Positions 47,501-55,205 of a stretch of DNA of 64,000 nucleotides are shown here, piece by piece; positions within the stretch are counted from its first letter, which is position 1; each line of letters starts with the position of its first letter. The stretch is from assembly GCF_033446605.1 (NCBI RefSeq), contig NZ_JAWQUO010000005.1, positions 117,354-181,353 of the forward strand. Direction: 5' to 3'. Source of the DNA: Iodobacter sp025352645. GTDB lineage: Bacteria; Pseudomonadota; Gammaproteobacteria; Burkholderiales; Chitinibacteraceae. Below the pieces are notes generated by a model. That model had not been told where the DNA came from. It saw only the letters and a program-made list of their open reading frames with translations, and did no database searches. The position numbers and the translations under genes are program-made.

Positions 47501-47708
47501 AGCACAGCGCATCGCTTTCCATACCCACCGGCAAAAGATGATTCATCGTTGATTGCCGCACCAGCTGGCAAAGGGAGTAAAAACCCGTCAGTAGAAAATC
47601 ACTACGCATTCGATTGAGTTTTAGGCACCCCAAAGCCCGGCGCAATTTATCGCGGGCAATAAAAACGCTTTCTTCGGATCGCAGATCCAACACGCCAAGT
47701 TCAGTCAT
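44538..47708 (-). CDS. Cytosolic hybrid histidine kinase (PAS-HisKA-HATPase-REC-REC-HPt), stressosome-linked
   Basis: 1056 residues, no membrane helix. The first about 130 residues resemble a degenerate RsbT-type ATPase. A coiled region and PAS (about 165-280) follow, then HisKA with SHEIRTP (H308), HATPase with NLVNNAVKF and GTGLGLSISKRLVELMGG, REC1 with VLLDWQMPIMDG, REC2 with VLLTEDNPINQQIA and AILMDMQMPVMDG, and a C-terminal HPt with FSHTLKGLSATLG. It is a full phosphorelay chain. It starts inside the RsbX-like stop (ATGA overlap), so it belongs to the stressosome operon. No DNA-binding or GGDEF response regulator lies next to it, so its final target is elsewhere. Confidence 0.88.
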   Translation of the reverse strand: MTELGVLDLRSEESVFIARDKLRRALGCLKLNRMRSDFLLTGFYSLCQLVRQSTMNHLLPVGMESDALCFVVRPEGGWAKHSLSAFFDVQQTLSDGTVLLVFRIDRQELDAILRVKNIINEQTRDELMSVLTISNAELASHKQGLEQEVDRRSMALQQSEMQSKAVIEGAPIAVILLDQDCCVTNWNRAAELTFGFSPAEVIGLKLQSLVHIEGDGDLPLVLERGLSEATSRITTARFWELLARNRSGSLLPIEVGMTVLNMDGHCSGTLFARDISQRKIVEQELQLAKSKAEDAASVKSSFLANMSHEIRTPMNAVIGLSHLALKAEMPAKQRDYLSKIHHAGTSLLGIINDILDFSKIEAGKLNIELAPFDLETVLNNVCTVTTQKVFEKGLEFVIHHPVDIPPCLLGDSLRLSQIMINLVNNAVKFTESGEVEITIRCMEKNQEQTQLEFRVRDTGIGMTQEQLGKLFMPFTQADSSTTRKFGGTGLGLSISKRLVELMGGRIWAESESGVGSQFVFTAWFGIEQKEIRKRAIPAEINNMRVLVVDDHEHARLAIIEVLKRFSVRIEHVGSGQGAVELCVAANQRGDPFGLVLLDWQMPIMDGAQAAQKIQEALHERAPNLVIVTAFDREDIYIQAQALNISAILTKPVNASSLTDCLVSIFAHDDVADTRSTPKDEVELGLNGMSVLLTEDNPINQQIATELLATVGVDVVVANHGKEALDKLELHGTHYFDAILMDMQMPVMDGYEASKHIRADVRYNHIPLIAMTAHAMVEERARCLDLGMNDHVSKPIDPVQFFECLKHWRVTKPNGANSVDAPIPVLAEMVAEPAENSAPAPATPVAALVPEPSPRSAEREELDVKVGLGYVLNNPSLYLRMLKQFCSSEADCVQRIHQALTANELEPALRFSHTLKGLSATLGGTHVSEIAGRIEKAISHGGGLGEVKEDLQVLDLRLIVLMSEVKDYIDGEDPFANAPPPAAAMPMKELQNLLSWLERLLQDMDAEALTVLGKYGDSMANAFDPSEFAAFKIALEKFNFGDALPILQKMQTSLTVR

Positions 47709-48283
47709 AATGTGCACTTTATCGCCAGGCAAGTGGCATCGTCATAAAGCTTACCAAAACGGCTTAGCAAATTTGCAACCATCTGGTTCAGGCTATTTCT
47801 GCGCTCTAGCAAAATATCATCCGCAGCAATATGTTCCTGTATGCCATCCGTAGCCAAAACAAAAACATCGTCACTCTTAAAGCTAAAAGTCTCAATTCGA
47901 ATACTGCGTAAGATAATGCCTAATGTGCCCGCCTGCGCTGGGAAGGTATAACAATCCTTGCCTAATTTACGCATCACCGTATTGCCGATGGTGATGCACT
48001 GGGCATTACCATCATTACCCAAAAAAGCCATGGTAATGGCCGTTCCGCGCGATCCACGAATATGCACATGCAAGGTTTTAAGCATGAGCTCAATATCTTC
48101 ACTGCTGTTTTCTTCTAACCATTGCTCACACAATCTAGCCAGCTCATGCGCTTCTGGCCCATGGCCTAACACATCCAAAATGGCAACTAATACGCCATGT
48201 TCCATTTGTTTGATAAACGTACCATCCCCACACACTACCTCTCCAAAACAAGGCCGTAAGCAACGTGCATATTCAAAGTGCAT
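47705..48283 (-). CDS. rsbX: RsbX-like PP2C/SpoIIE phosphatase
   Basis: 192 residues, a stand-alone SpoIIE/PP2C-type phosphatase. Metal-binding acidic residues are visible in CGDGTFI, VLVAILDVLGHGPEAHELA, VLATDGIQEH and YDDATCLAI. It should remove phosphate from RsbR/RsbS to reset the stressosome. It begins 3 bp after the RsbT-like gene and overlaps the kinase gene downstream. Confidence 0.85.
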   Translation of the reverse strand: MHFEYARCLRPCFGEVVCGDGTFIKQMEHGVLVAILDVLGHGPEAHELARLCEQWLEENSSEDIELMLKTLHVHIRGSRGTAITMAFLGNDGNAQCITIGNTVMRKLGKDCYTFPAQAGTLGIILRSIRIETFSFKSDDVFVLATDGIQEHIAADDILLERRNSLNQMVANLLSRFGKLYDDATCLAIKCTL

Positions 48284-48286
48284 GGC

Positions 48287-48703
48287 TTAGTTTTTCCATT
48301 TACGAAACAGGACACGGGTTCCTATTTCTGGCTCTGAACTAATATCAAACTCATCCGCCAAACGACGCGTCCCTGGCAAACCTAGCCCCAGTGTTCCTTT
48401 GGTACTGTAGTGTTCAGACATAGCAAGTTCTAGGTTTTTTATTCCCGGCCCCCGATCTTCTGCCATCACTTCTAGGCCTTCGCGATTTTTAACCACTACC
48501 CAAGAAAATGACATCACGCCCTCCCCTGCGTACTTCACAATATTGGTGGCTAGCTCAGAGGCCCCAGTGGTGATTTCAGTCACCGCAACGGGCGAAAATC
48601 CGCACTGTTTGGCCAAAGAAAAAGTATAAGCCACCAGCATCGCAACATCCGCATCGCTGCGTATTTTTCGCAAAATCGTGGTCATTTCCACGCTAGGTTT
48701 CAT
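48287..48703 (-). CDS. rsbT: RsbT-like serine kinase (stressosome switch)
   Basis: 138 residues with the GHKL ATPase boxes of RsbT/RsbW proteins: N-box ITTGASELATNIVKYAGEG, G1 AEDRGPGI and G2 TLGLGLPGTRRLADEF. It phosphorylates STAS partners and, when released, activates an output protein. The start (MKPSVE) overlaps the end of rsbS by 11 bp; a longer frame to 48760 would overlap much more. Neighbouring rsbR and rsbS are its expected partners. Confidence 0.88.
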   Translation of the reverse strand: MKPSVEMTTILRKIRSDADVAMLVAYTFSLAKQCGFSPVAVTEITTGASELATNIVKYAGEGVMSFSWVVVKNREGLEVMAEDRGPGIKNLELAMSEHYSTKGTLGLGLPGTRRLADEFDISSEPEIGTRVLFRKWKN

Positions 48704-49061
48704 GTAGTAAATCCAGAGCTTGTTTAATAGTCTGACAGCCTCGCAACGCTGATAAATCACTATCTAACGCCGCCAAGCCAGCAACCACACCGGGCCTAAA
48801 GCCGATAAACACCGTTTTTGCCCCCATTATTTTTAGCATTTGCGTTAAATCTACTAAGGCGGCAAACCCATCCACATCCAATGCGTCTACTTCGGATAAA
48901 TCAACCATCACGCCTTTCGCCGCTACTTTAGTGACCTGTTGCAATAATTTACTTTGCAGCGCAATCATCGTAGAGGGCCGCAAATCACTCTGCACGCAAG
49001 CAAGCAAAGCATCTTCAACCACCGAAATCGCGACGCCCCCCTCAGATTCACGCTCATCCAT
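48693..49061 (-). CDS. rsbS: RsbS-like STAS protein with Asp at the phospho-acceptor position
   Basis: 122 residues, one STAS domain: VMVDLSEVDALDVDGFAALVDLTQML, GAKTVFIGFRPGVVAGLAAL. The site that is Ser in SpoIIAA (DSSG) reads DVDG here, with D64 where the phosphorylated Ser would be. In RsbS alignment the Ser position is V63. Either way no Ser or Thr is present in that loop, so RsbT could not phosphorylate it there. It would either be a fixed phospho-mimic or use another residue. Gene order still marks it as the RsbS of the operon. Confidence 0.82.
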   Translation of the reverse strand: MDERESEGGVAISVVEDALLACVQSDLRPSTMIALQSKLLQQVTKVAAKGVMVDLSEVDALDVDGFAALVDLTQMLKIMGAKTVFIGFRPGVVAGLAALDSDLSALRGCQTIKQALDLLHET

Positions 49062-49070
49062 TACCGCCCC

Positions 49071-49973
49071 CTAAACCTCATCAAGTCGCTTCATTCTGAT
49101 ACCTACGCTCTTAAAAGCCTGCTCTAGGGCATCGCGCAACGTGGCATGGGTGGTCATCCCTTCAATATCAATCCCTAAATGCACAATAGTTTGTGCAATA
49201 GAAGGAGACACACCCGATATCAGGCTAGTACAGCCCATCAAACGTGTCGCCTTGGTAATCTTAATCAAGTGATTTGCCACCCCTGAGTCCACAATTGCCA
49301 CCCCTGAAATATCCATAATAAAAACACGGGAACGGGTTTCAGCAATTTTCAATAAAATGGCCGCCATAATGTCTTGCGCCCGTTTTGAATCAATAATCCC
49401 CACCACCGGCAGCATTAAAATATCCTGCCAAATCATGGTCACCGGCGTAGACATTTCCATTAAGGCGCGGCTTTGATCATTAATCCGTTCATTAATTAAA
49501 CGGCTATAAGTTTCCACCACAATCGTGGTATCTAAATGCAATAGTTTAGTAATAGCAGCCACTGCCTTGCCGTATTCCTCACTAAATAAACCACCGTCGT
49601 ATAGTTTTTTAGTAAACAACACAAAGGAATAATTCATACCCGCAAAATAGCTAGGCAGCGACAAGCCAATCCGCGCATGCGTTTCACCGAGGCGGCGACG
49701 ATCTTCAAGATAGGCTTCATCTAAGTGAGCAGAAAAAAAGGTTTTCCAGTAGTTAAGCTGGGCACTTTGTGCGCGCTTTTTAACCTCATCATTGGCCATC
49801 AGCGTTTGATACTCTGGTAGCTCACGAATCCATTCATAAAAGTGAGTGATGTATTCGGACATCCTTGGCACCACCAGAGCGCCATATTTACGCACGACTT
49901 CTAGATCAACTTCGTCAATATCATGCAAGCGCATCACATCTTTAATCGATGTTTGGCTAGTATGTTCATGCAT
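49071..49973 (-). CDS. rsbR: Globin-STAS sensor (RsbR-like stressosome component)
   Basis: 300 residues. The N-terminal about 165 residues form a globin-coupled-sensor type domain with the proximal-type His99 in GETHARIGLSLPSYFAGMNYSF. A linker with MEMSTPVTMIW (a RsbR-type Thr, T176) leads to a STAS domain (about 185-295) with MDISGVAIVDSGVANHLIKI, where S230 replaces the usual Thr. A haem-bound O2 or NO signal would reach the RsbS-RsbT complex. Start with AAGGAG seven bases upstream of the ATG. It is the first gene of the operon and has a long upstream region without another gene. Confidence 0.9.
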   Translation of the reverse strand: MHEHTSQTSIKDVMRLHDIDEVDLEVVRKYGALVVPRMSEYITHFYEWIRELPEYQTLMANDEVKKRAQSAQLNYWKTFFSAHLDEAYLEDRRRLGETHARIGLSLPSYFAGMNYSFVLFTKKLYDGGLFSEEYGKAVAAITKLLHLDTTIVVETYSRLINERINDQSRALMEMSTPVTMIWQDILMLPVVGIIDSKRAQDIMAAILLKIAETRSRVFIMDISGVAIVDSGVANHLIKITKATRLMGCTSLISGVSPSIAQTIVHLGIDIEGMTTHATLRDALEQAFKSVGIRMKRLDEV

Positions 49974-50239
49974 ATTCATTCTCCTTAGCATTACGTAAGG
50001 CTGACAAAAAATCATGTTATTGCAAAACTAATCAGGGCAAATCGCCACAAAATGTTTCGCTGAAAGCTGAGCAACAAAAAATTGCTGTCTTTCTAGATAG
50101 CTAGGCGAAAGTATTTTAGCAATACATAAACTCAAACTTTCCAGACCCAATGAAAACTTACCGCAAAAAGAAAGTAGAAAGTAAGTATATCAACGGTAAA
50201 TCGCCTAAATGTAAGAGATGAAAACAGCTATAAGAATAA

Positions 50240-50265
50240 AAAAACCGCCTCAGTGGGCGGTTTTT
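50240..50265. terminator. Terminator downstream of the DUF4124 gene
   Basis: AAAAACCGCC and GGCGGTTTTT pair around a short loop, with A/T tracts on both sides. It lies 22 bp after the DUF4124 gene. The 314-bp gap to rsbR holds this, the rsbR promoter and no gene. Confidence 0.85.
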
Positions 50266-50287
50266 AAATTGATAAATTATCTTACGG

Positions 50288-50713
50288 CTACGGGCAAAAG
50301 CGCTTAATACTGGCCTCAACACTCGCCGTTTCTGACTTTCTTTGTGCTGCTTCCATAAACTCAAGCTTGCCTTTTTCATTTACGCTAGAAAACTTTTTAG
50401 AACTTTGCAAATAGCCTAACCGTGCCATCGCTTCTTTGCAGGCTTTTTCGTCCTTTTCACCTTTGGCGGCCACCGGCACGCTCGCCGCAGCGGGGGCGCT
50501 GGCTTTAATCGCCACGCCACTCGCAGCAGATGCCTCTTTACGTGACCCAGCGATGGAACTCACCGGCAAATCTTTGGTCTTTACGATATCGGCCTTGTTT
50601 CCACTAGGGGGCTGATCAGAATAATGCATGACGCCCGCATTATCCTTCCATTTGTAGATTTCTGCATTTGCCGCACCCGCTAGCAACAAAGCAATTAAAA
50701 ATACTGCTTTCAT
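50288..50713 (-). CDS. DUF4124-domain exported protein
   Basis: 141 residues. A signal peptide ending ANA is followed directly by EIYKWKDNAGVMHYSDQPP, the hallmark of DUF4124. The rest is an Ala/Lys-rich linker and a short helical end with two Cys (KACKEAMARLGYLQ, KRFCP). Probably periplasmic, function unknown. Confidence 0.85.
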   Translation of the reverse strand: MKAVFLIALLLAGAANAEIYKWKDNAGVMHYSDQPPSGNKADIVKTKDLPVSSIAGSRKEASAASGVAIKASAPAAASVPVAAKGEKDEKACKEAMARLGYLQSSKKFSSVNEKGKLEFMEAAQRKSETASVEASIKRFCP

Positions 50714-50827
50714 TCGTTTTCCTTTGTTATTTTTAAATCATTACCAATATATACGCCATTGAAATTAAAACATATCAGGCCTACTCATCAATTTTCTATG
50801 GGCACATAAATAAGCACAGGATTCCCC

Positions 50828-51745
50828 ATGCAAACTACCCCAACTGCCCGTCTTGTTGTTTTTGGTGAAGCGCTCACCGATCTCATTCGTACGGGTGAGA
50901 ACACCTGGCTTAGCCAAGCGGGCGGCGCGGGCTGGAATATCGCCAGAGTGGCCGCTCGCCTTGGCCTGCCTACAGGCTTTGCAGGCGCAATTTCTAACGA
51001 TTGTTTTGGTGATGAGCTGTACCAACAATCCATCGCTGCCGGTTTAGATTTACGCTTTTTACAGCGTAGCGATAAAAATCCATTTTTAGCCATCGTGCAC
51101 GAAACCCATCCTCCCGCCTATTTCTTTGTTGGCAACGACAGCGCCGATTGCGATTTTAAACCAGAACAATTGCCATCCGGCTGGCAAGACGGCGTAGAAA
51201 TCGCACATTTTGGCTCACTTGGATTGGTGCGTGAGCCCTTAGCCACCCAGCTCTTGGAGCTGGCTATTTCGCTTAAACAAGCGGGGGTTAAAATCAGCTA
51301 CGACCCCAATTGGCGTAAGCTAATGGGGCCAGAATATCTAGCCCGTTTTGAAATTATGCTAGGGCTAGCAGATTACGTAAAATTATCTGACGAAGACCTC
51401 GTTCATCTTATGCCCGATACACCCGTTGAAATTGCGCTGAATCAAGTCTGCATATGGGCAGGACAAGCCAGCATTCTGTATACACAAGGCGCGAATGGGT
51501 TACAACTGATAGAAGAAGGCCGAAAGCAATTTGTTCCCGCAAACAAGGTAAATGTCATCGATACTGTGGGGGCTGGCGATGCCAGCATGGGCGGCTGGCT
51601 GACTAGTTTACTGATGCAACCGCAAGCTAGCTCGCAAGATCACGCTCGCTTTGCAGCGGCCAGCGCGGCAATCGCCTGCCAATATGCCGGCGCATTCGCC
51701 CCCACCCTTAGCGAAGTGCAAACCTTATTAAAGGAAAACACATGA
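50828..51745 (+). CDS. PfkB-family sugar kinase, probable fructokinase
   Basis: 305 residues. PfkB markers are LVVFGEALTDLIRTG at the start, GGAGWNIARVAARLGLPTGFAGAISND, and the C-terminal DTVGAGDASMGGWL with catalytic D251. The best match is fructokinase (ScrK-like). Together with the downstream mannose isomerase it would convert fructose made from mannose into fructose-6-phosphate. The stop overlaps the glycosidase start by 4 bp, so both are in one operon. Confidence 0.86.
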   Translation: MQTTPTARLVVFGEALTDLIRTGENTWLSQAGGAGWNIARVAARLGLPTGFAGAISNDCFGDELYQQSIAAGLDLRFLQRSDKNPFLAIVHETHPPAYFFVGNDSADCDFKPEQLPSGWQDGVEIAHFGSLGLVREPLATQLLELAISLKQAGVKISYDPNWRKLMGPEYLARFEIMLGLADYVKLSDEDLVHLMPDTPVEIALNQVCIWAGQASILYTQGANGLQLIEEGRKQFVPANKVNVIDTVGAGDASMGGWLTSLLMQPQASSQDHARFAAASAAIACQYAGAFAPTLSEVQTLLKENT

Positions 51746-54700
51746 GTGCCATTTTTTTTTATGATGAAAAACAAGCCTACCACGGCGAGCGTCCTCAACG
51801 AGACGATCTGGCACTTTGGCAAGAATATGGCACGCTAGCCGACAGTAACACCCTGATTAATGCGCTAAACAGTGCATCGCACGGCAGCTGTGTAGTTAAC
51901 ACCCACGGCCCTTATTTTCCCAGCCATGCGTGGCCTGCATTGCTGCATTTTTTACAGCATGGCGGTAATTTAGTCAGCTTGGGCAATATGCCCTTCTCCT
52001 TGCCCAACCCCTTGTTTAAAGATTTAAACATCCATGAAATGCTGGCTATTGATAGTAGCGATGCGCAAAGCATTGCAGCCGGTACTGAATACCCGCTCCT
52101 TGCCGGTAAAACCGATCTTTTCCAAGCCCACGCCAGCAGCTGCGGCTTTATATTAATGCCGACCAAGCATAAAGACTGCCCCAAGGAATCGGGCTCAAGC
52201 GGGCCAATGGATGCCCGCATTTATCCTCTGATTACCGCCCATGATGCAGCAGGGCGCGCCATTGCCGCCCCCGTGGTTCTAATCGAAAATCATCGCGGTG
52301 AGTTTGCAGGTAGCCGCTGGCTATTTGCCAATATCGATAGCAGCGCCTTATTTTGGCAGCAAGGCGGTGGCGCAGCCCTGCTCGATTGGGCCAAGTTTAG
52401 CGCCAAAGGCACGACCGAGATCTGGATTAAGCCTGACTTTGCCTGCTACTACCCTAGCGAAGTGCCTACATACAGCTTACAGCTTGAAGCGCTGCGCCCC
52501 AATGCCTGCTGTCAATGGCAAATAGAAATCACCACCAGCTACGCAGGCAAAGTCATCCTTCAAGAATCTCTGGCGCTGACAACACATGTCAACGGGCCGG
52601 TATTTCACCGTAGCACCCTGCCAACGGTGGTTTTGCATGGCTATTACGCCATCCATTGCAAGGCGGTTTCGGCGTTTGGCGAAGTCCGTGAAATACGCCA
52701 AGGCTTTTGGGGCCGTGATCACCGCCTGCTTGAAGAAGGCGAGCCACTTTGTGCCGGGCGCGATTACTTTACCCGTGGCGGCAAGCCCGTACCGATTGTC
52801 GGCATGACGTATATGGCCAGTGATGTACACCGCAAATTTTTGCAGCTACCTAACCCAGCCGTTTGGGATGCGGATATGGCCGAATTTGCGCGCATGGGCA
52901 TCAACTATATTCGCACTGGCATCTGGACAGCTTGGCGGCAAATTATGTTTGCCGATGGTCACGCCCAAGAAGCCGCCTTACGCGCTATTGATGCCTTCTT
53001 ACATTGCGCCAAACGCCACAATCTAGAAACCTGCTTTACCTTTTTCACCTTTACCCCAGAAACATGGGAAGGCCGTAATCCCTATTTAGACCCACGCGCC
53101 ATTGCCGCGCAAAAGCGCTTTATCAGCGCCATTGTTAGCCGCCATAAAGACAGCAGCCATGTGCATTGGGATTTAATCAACGAACCTTCGATGTTTAACC
53201 CAGAGCAGATTTTCCTTGGGCCGCGCAGCGTGCAAGATCCCATTGAAATCGCCGCATTCAGAAGCTGGCTGCAAGAGCAGGACAGTGATATCAGCGTTTG
53301 GCAGCAGCGTTGGGGGCAAAGCCCAGCGGTCCTGCCTGATTGGCATGCCGTACGGCCACCACAAGCAGAGCAAGTGGCGTTTAACCCCACCGAGATTACC
53401 CCGAAGCAACACGGCATTTGGCTGGATTACACCCTGTTTACTCAGGCCATGCATAATCGCTGGGTGGCCGACTTACGCAGCACCCTTAGCGCCATTGCGC
53501 CGCAGCGGCTGATTACCGTGGGGCAAGACGAGGCACTGGGCATGCAGCGCCCTTCCCCGATGTTTTTTGCTGACGAAGTGGATTACACCAATGTGCATAG
53601 CTGGTGGCTAAACGACGATTTAGCATGGGATAGTATTTTCAGCAAAACGCCCAACAAACCAAGCTTGGTGCAAGAAACTGGCATCATGCATATTGAAGCG
53701 CCTGATGGCCGCAGCAAGCGCAGCGAAACCGAGCTAGCGCACATGCTAGAGCGCAAATATGCTTACGCCTTTATCAATGGTGGCGCAGGCGCGGTGCAAT
53801 GGTTGTGGAATATCAACTATCACATGGATAACATCAACGAATCGCATATTGGGGCCTGCCGCGCCGACGGCACCCGTAAACCTGAGGCGATGATCAGCGA
53901 AGATTACGGTAGCTTCTTTAAAACCCTCGCACCGCTTATGCAAAATCGTCAGCTAGAAGACATCGCGGTGATTTACCCTTTTAGCAACGATTACGGCAAC
54001 CGCCGCTTTGCCCTAGAAGCCACGCAGCGCTTGGTGCGCGTGATGCAGTACGAGCTAAAAGTGCCGGTACGCGCCATTAGCGAATATAAACTGAGCGATC
54101 TAGACCACGCCCCCGCCAAACTGATCATCATCCCCAGCCCACACGCCTTATCGCAAGCCGCCCGTGATTGGATACAACAATGCAAAACGCCCATCCTGCT
54201 GACCGGCCCCTGCGATTTAGACGCTTACTGGCAGCGCTGTCAGCCGCTATTAAGCGAATCAGCCACCTGCAATTTGCAGCGCGAGGAAGTGATTCATATT
54301 GGCAAGCAAAAATACCGCGCCAGCTTTGGTGGCGATAAGATAGCCAAGCTTTGCAAAGGTAATACCAGCACAGAACTACAAGCCAGCGGCAACCTGCTCT
54401 GGTGCCCGCTGCCCTTAGAAATGAACGAGCGCACCGAGCCTTTACACGCGCTTTATCAGGCCGCGATGGACTGGGCCGGTGTCAGCGCACCGCTTAGCTG
54501 GCTATCTGGAGAGCAGCCTGGCGTATTTGTGCAAAAGCTTAGCTTTGAGCGCGGTGCTTTGTGGATTTTGGTGAATGAATCAGGGCAGGAAGAAGCCATT
54601 AGCTTTAGTGATAAGGCCAACAATATAGTGTATTCGCTAACGCTAGCCAGCCAACGAGCGGTCTTATTTGCAACGGACGCCGAAGGCAAAGTCACCGCAC

Positions 54701-54747
54701 GCTTACGCAAACATAAAATCAGCCAGCATCTGGCGGAAACGCATTGA
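51742..54747 (+). CDS. Large glycoside hydrolase (GH5/GH42-like, clan GH-A), possible beta-mannosidase or -galactosidase
   Basis: 1001 residues, no signal peptide. An N-terminal non-catalytic part (about 1-330) precedes a TIM-barrel (about 340-690) with the acid/base Glu in WDLINEPS (E481) and nucleophile in LVQETGI (E645). The segment after 720 (IAVIYPFSNDYGNRRFALEATQRLVRVMQYE) resembles the GH42 trimerisation domain. Because the cluster holds GH125 and a mannose isomerase, a beta-mannoside substrate is likely, but this is inference. It would act on imported oligosaccharides in the cytoplasm. Confidence 0.75.
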   Translation: MSAIFFYDEKQAYHGERPQRDDLALWQEYGTLADSNTLINALNSASHGSCVVNTHGPYFPSHAWPALLHFLQHGGNLVSLGNMPFSLPNPLFKDLNIHEMLAIDSSDAQSIAAGTEYPLLAGKTDLFQAHASSCGFILMPTKHKDCPKESGSSGPMDARIYPLITAHDAAGRAIAAPVVLIENHRGEFAGSRWLFANIDSSALFWQQGGGAALLDWAKFSAKGTTEIWIKPDFACYYPSEVPTYSLQLEALRPNACCQWQIEITTSYAGKVILQESLALTTHVNGPVFHRSTLPTVVLHGYYAIHCKAVSAFGEVREIRQGFWGRDHRLLEEGEPLCAGRDYFTRGGKPVPIVGMTYMASDVHRKFLQLPNPAVWDADMAEFARMGINYIRTGIWTAWRQIMFADGHAQEAALRAIDAFLHCAKRHNLETCFTFFTFTPETWEGRNPYLDPRAIAAQKRFISAIVSRHKDSSHVHWDLINEPSMFNPEQIFLGPRSVQDPIEIAAFRSWLQEQDSDISVWQQRWGQSPAVLPDWHAVRPPQAEQVAFNPTEITPKQHGIWLDYTLFTQAMHNRWVADLRSTLSAIAPQRLITVGQDEALGMQRPSPMFFADEVDYTNVHSWWLNDDLAWDSIFSKTPNKPSLVQETGIMHIEAPDGRSKRSETELAHMLERKYAYAFINGGAGAVQWLWNINYHMDNINESHIGACRADGTRKPEAMISEDYGSFFKTLAPLMQNRQLEDIAVIYPFSNDYGNRRFALEATQRLVRVMQYELKVPVRAISEYKLSDLDHAPAKLIIIPSPHALSQAARDWIQQCKTPILLTGPCDLDAYWQRCQPLLSESATCNLQREEVIHIGKQKYRASFGGDKIAKLCKGNTSTELQASGNLLWCPLPLEMNERTEPLHALYQAAMDWAGVSAPLSWLSGEQPGVFVQKLSFERGALWILVNESGQEEAISFSDKANNIVYSLTLASQRAVLFATDAEGKVTARLRKHKISQHLAETH

Positions 54748-54750
54748 GTC

Positions 54751-55108
54751 TATCAACTTACCTGATTATGTCTCTTGCTCATTTTTTGTCGCTTGTCTGA
54801 GCATAACAACATGAATAGAGTTAACTCGTAGGGGCGCTGCTTGCTGCGCCCTCGCTGAACAGGGCGCAGCAAGCAGTGCCCCTACAAGATATTGGCCTAT
54901 ATGTCATATATGGCTTTGTTTGAGCAAGAGGGATAATCAGGTCAACTTAAGGGTACTGCCATGGTTAAACCCTAATGGATCAACTTAGGTTCCTCTATTG
55001 CAAGCGTTGTAATATTGTTGGCGGGTGCAAGCCGCGTTTTTTCAACATCGCTCGCGGGTTGCCCCCTAAAAACCGCCATACAAAAACGCCTAACAAGGCA
55101 TTGACTTA
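54751..55108. repeat. Family C repeat remnant, interrupted by a MITE
   Basis: TATCAACTTA (54751-54760) is followed by the MITE and then TCAACTTAAGGG. Further on are GGATCAACTTAGG and GGCGGGTGCAAGCC...GCTCGCGGGTTGCCCCC, matching the family C core at 1433-1562. The end is uncertain. This fills the gap between the GH5/42-like and GH125 genes. Confidence 0.5.
54761..54941. mobile_element. 181-bp palindromic MITE, family A, copy 2
   Basis: Same length and sequence layout as 15420-15600, with ends CCTGATTATGTCTCTTGCTC and its partner ending GATAATCAGG. It is flanked on both sides by TCAACTTA, a perfect 8-bp target duplication. The central hairpin (54828-54885) has one mismatch compared with copy 1. 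Confidence 0.85.
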
Positions 55109-55205
55109 ACTTAATACATCTAGGGCGCAGCAAGCAGTGCCCTTACATTTTGTGCTTAGATTTAAACCCACCACTCACTCATCCTCTTTACACCTGAGGC
55201 TCACT

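Noticed and set aside
55137..55205. GTG start of the GH125 protein
   Set aside because: The GTG is in repeat-like DNA, whereas the TTG at 55206 has a good ribosome site and begins the family-like sequence.
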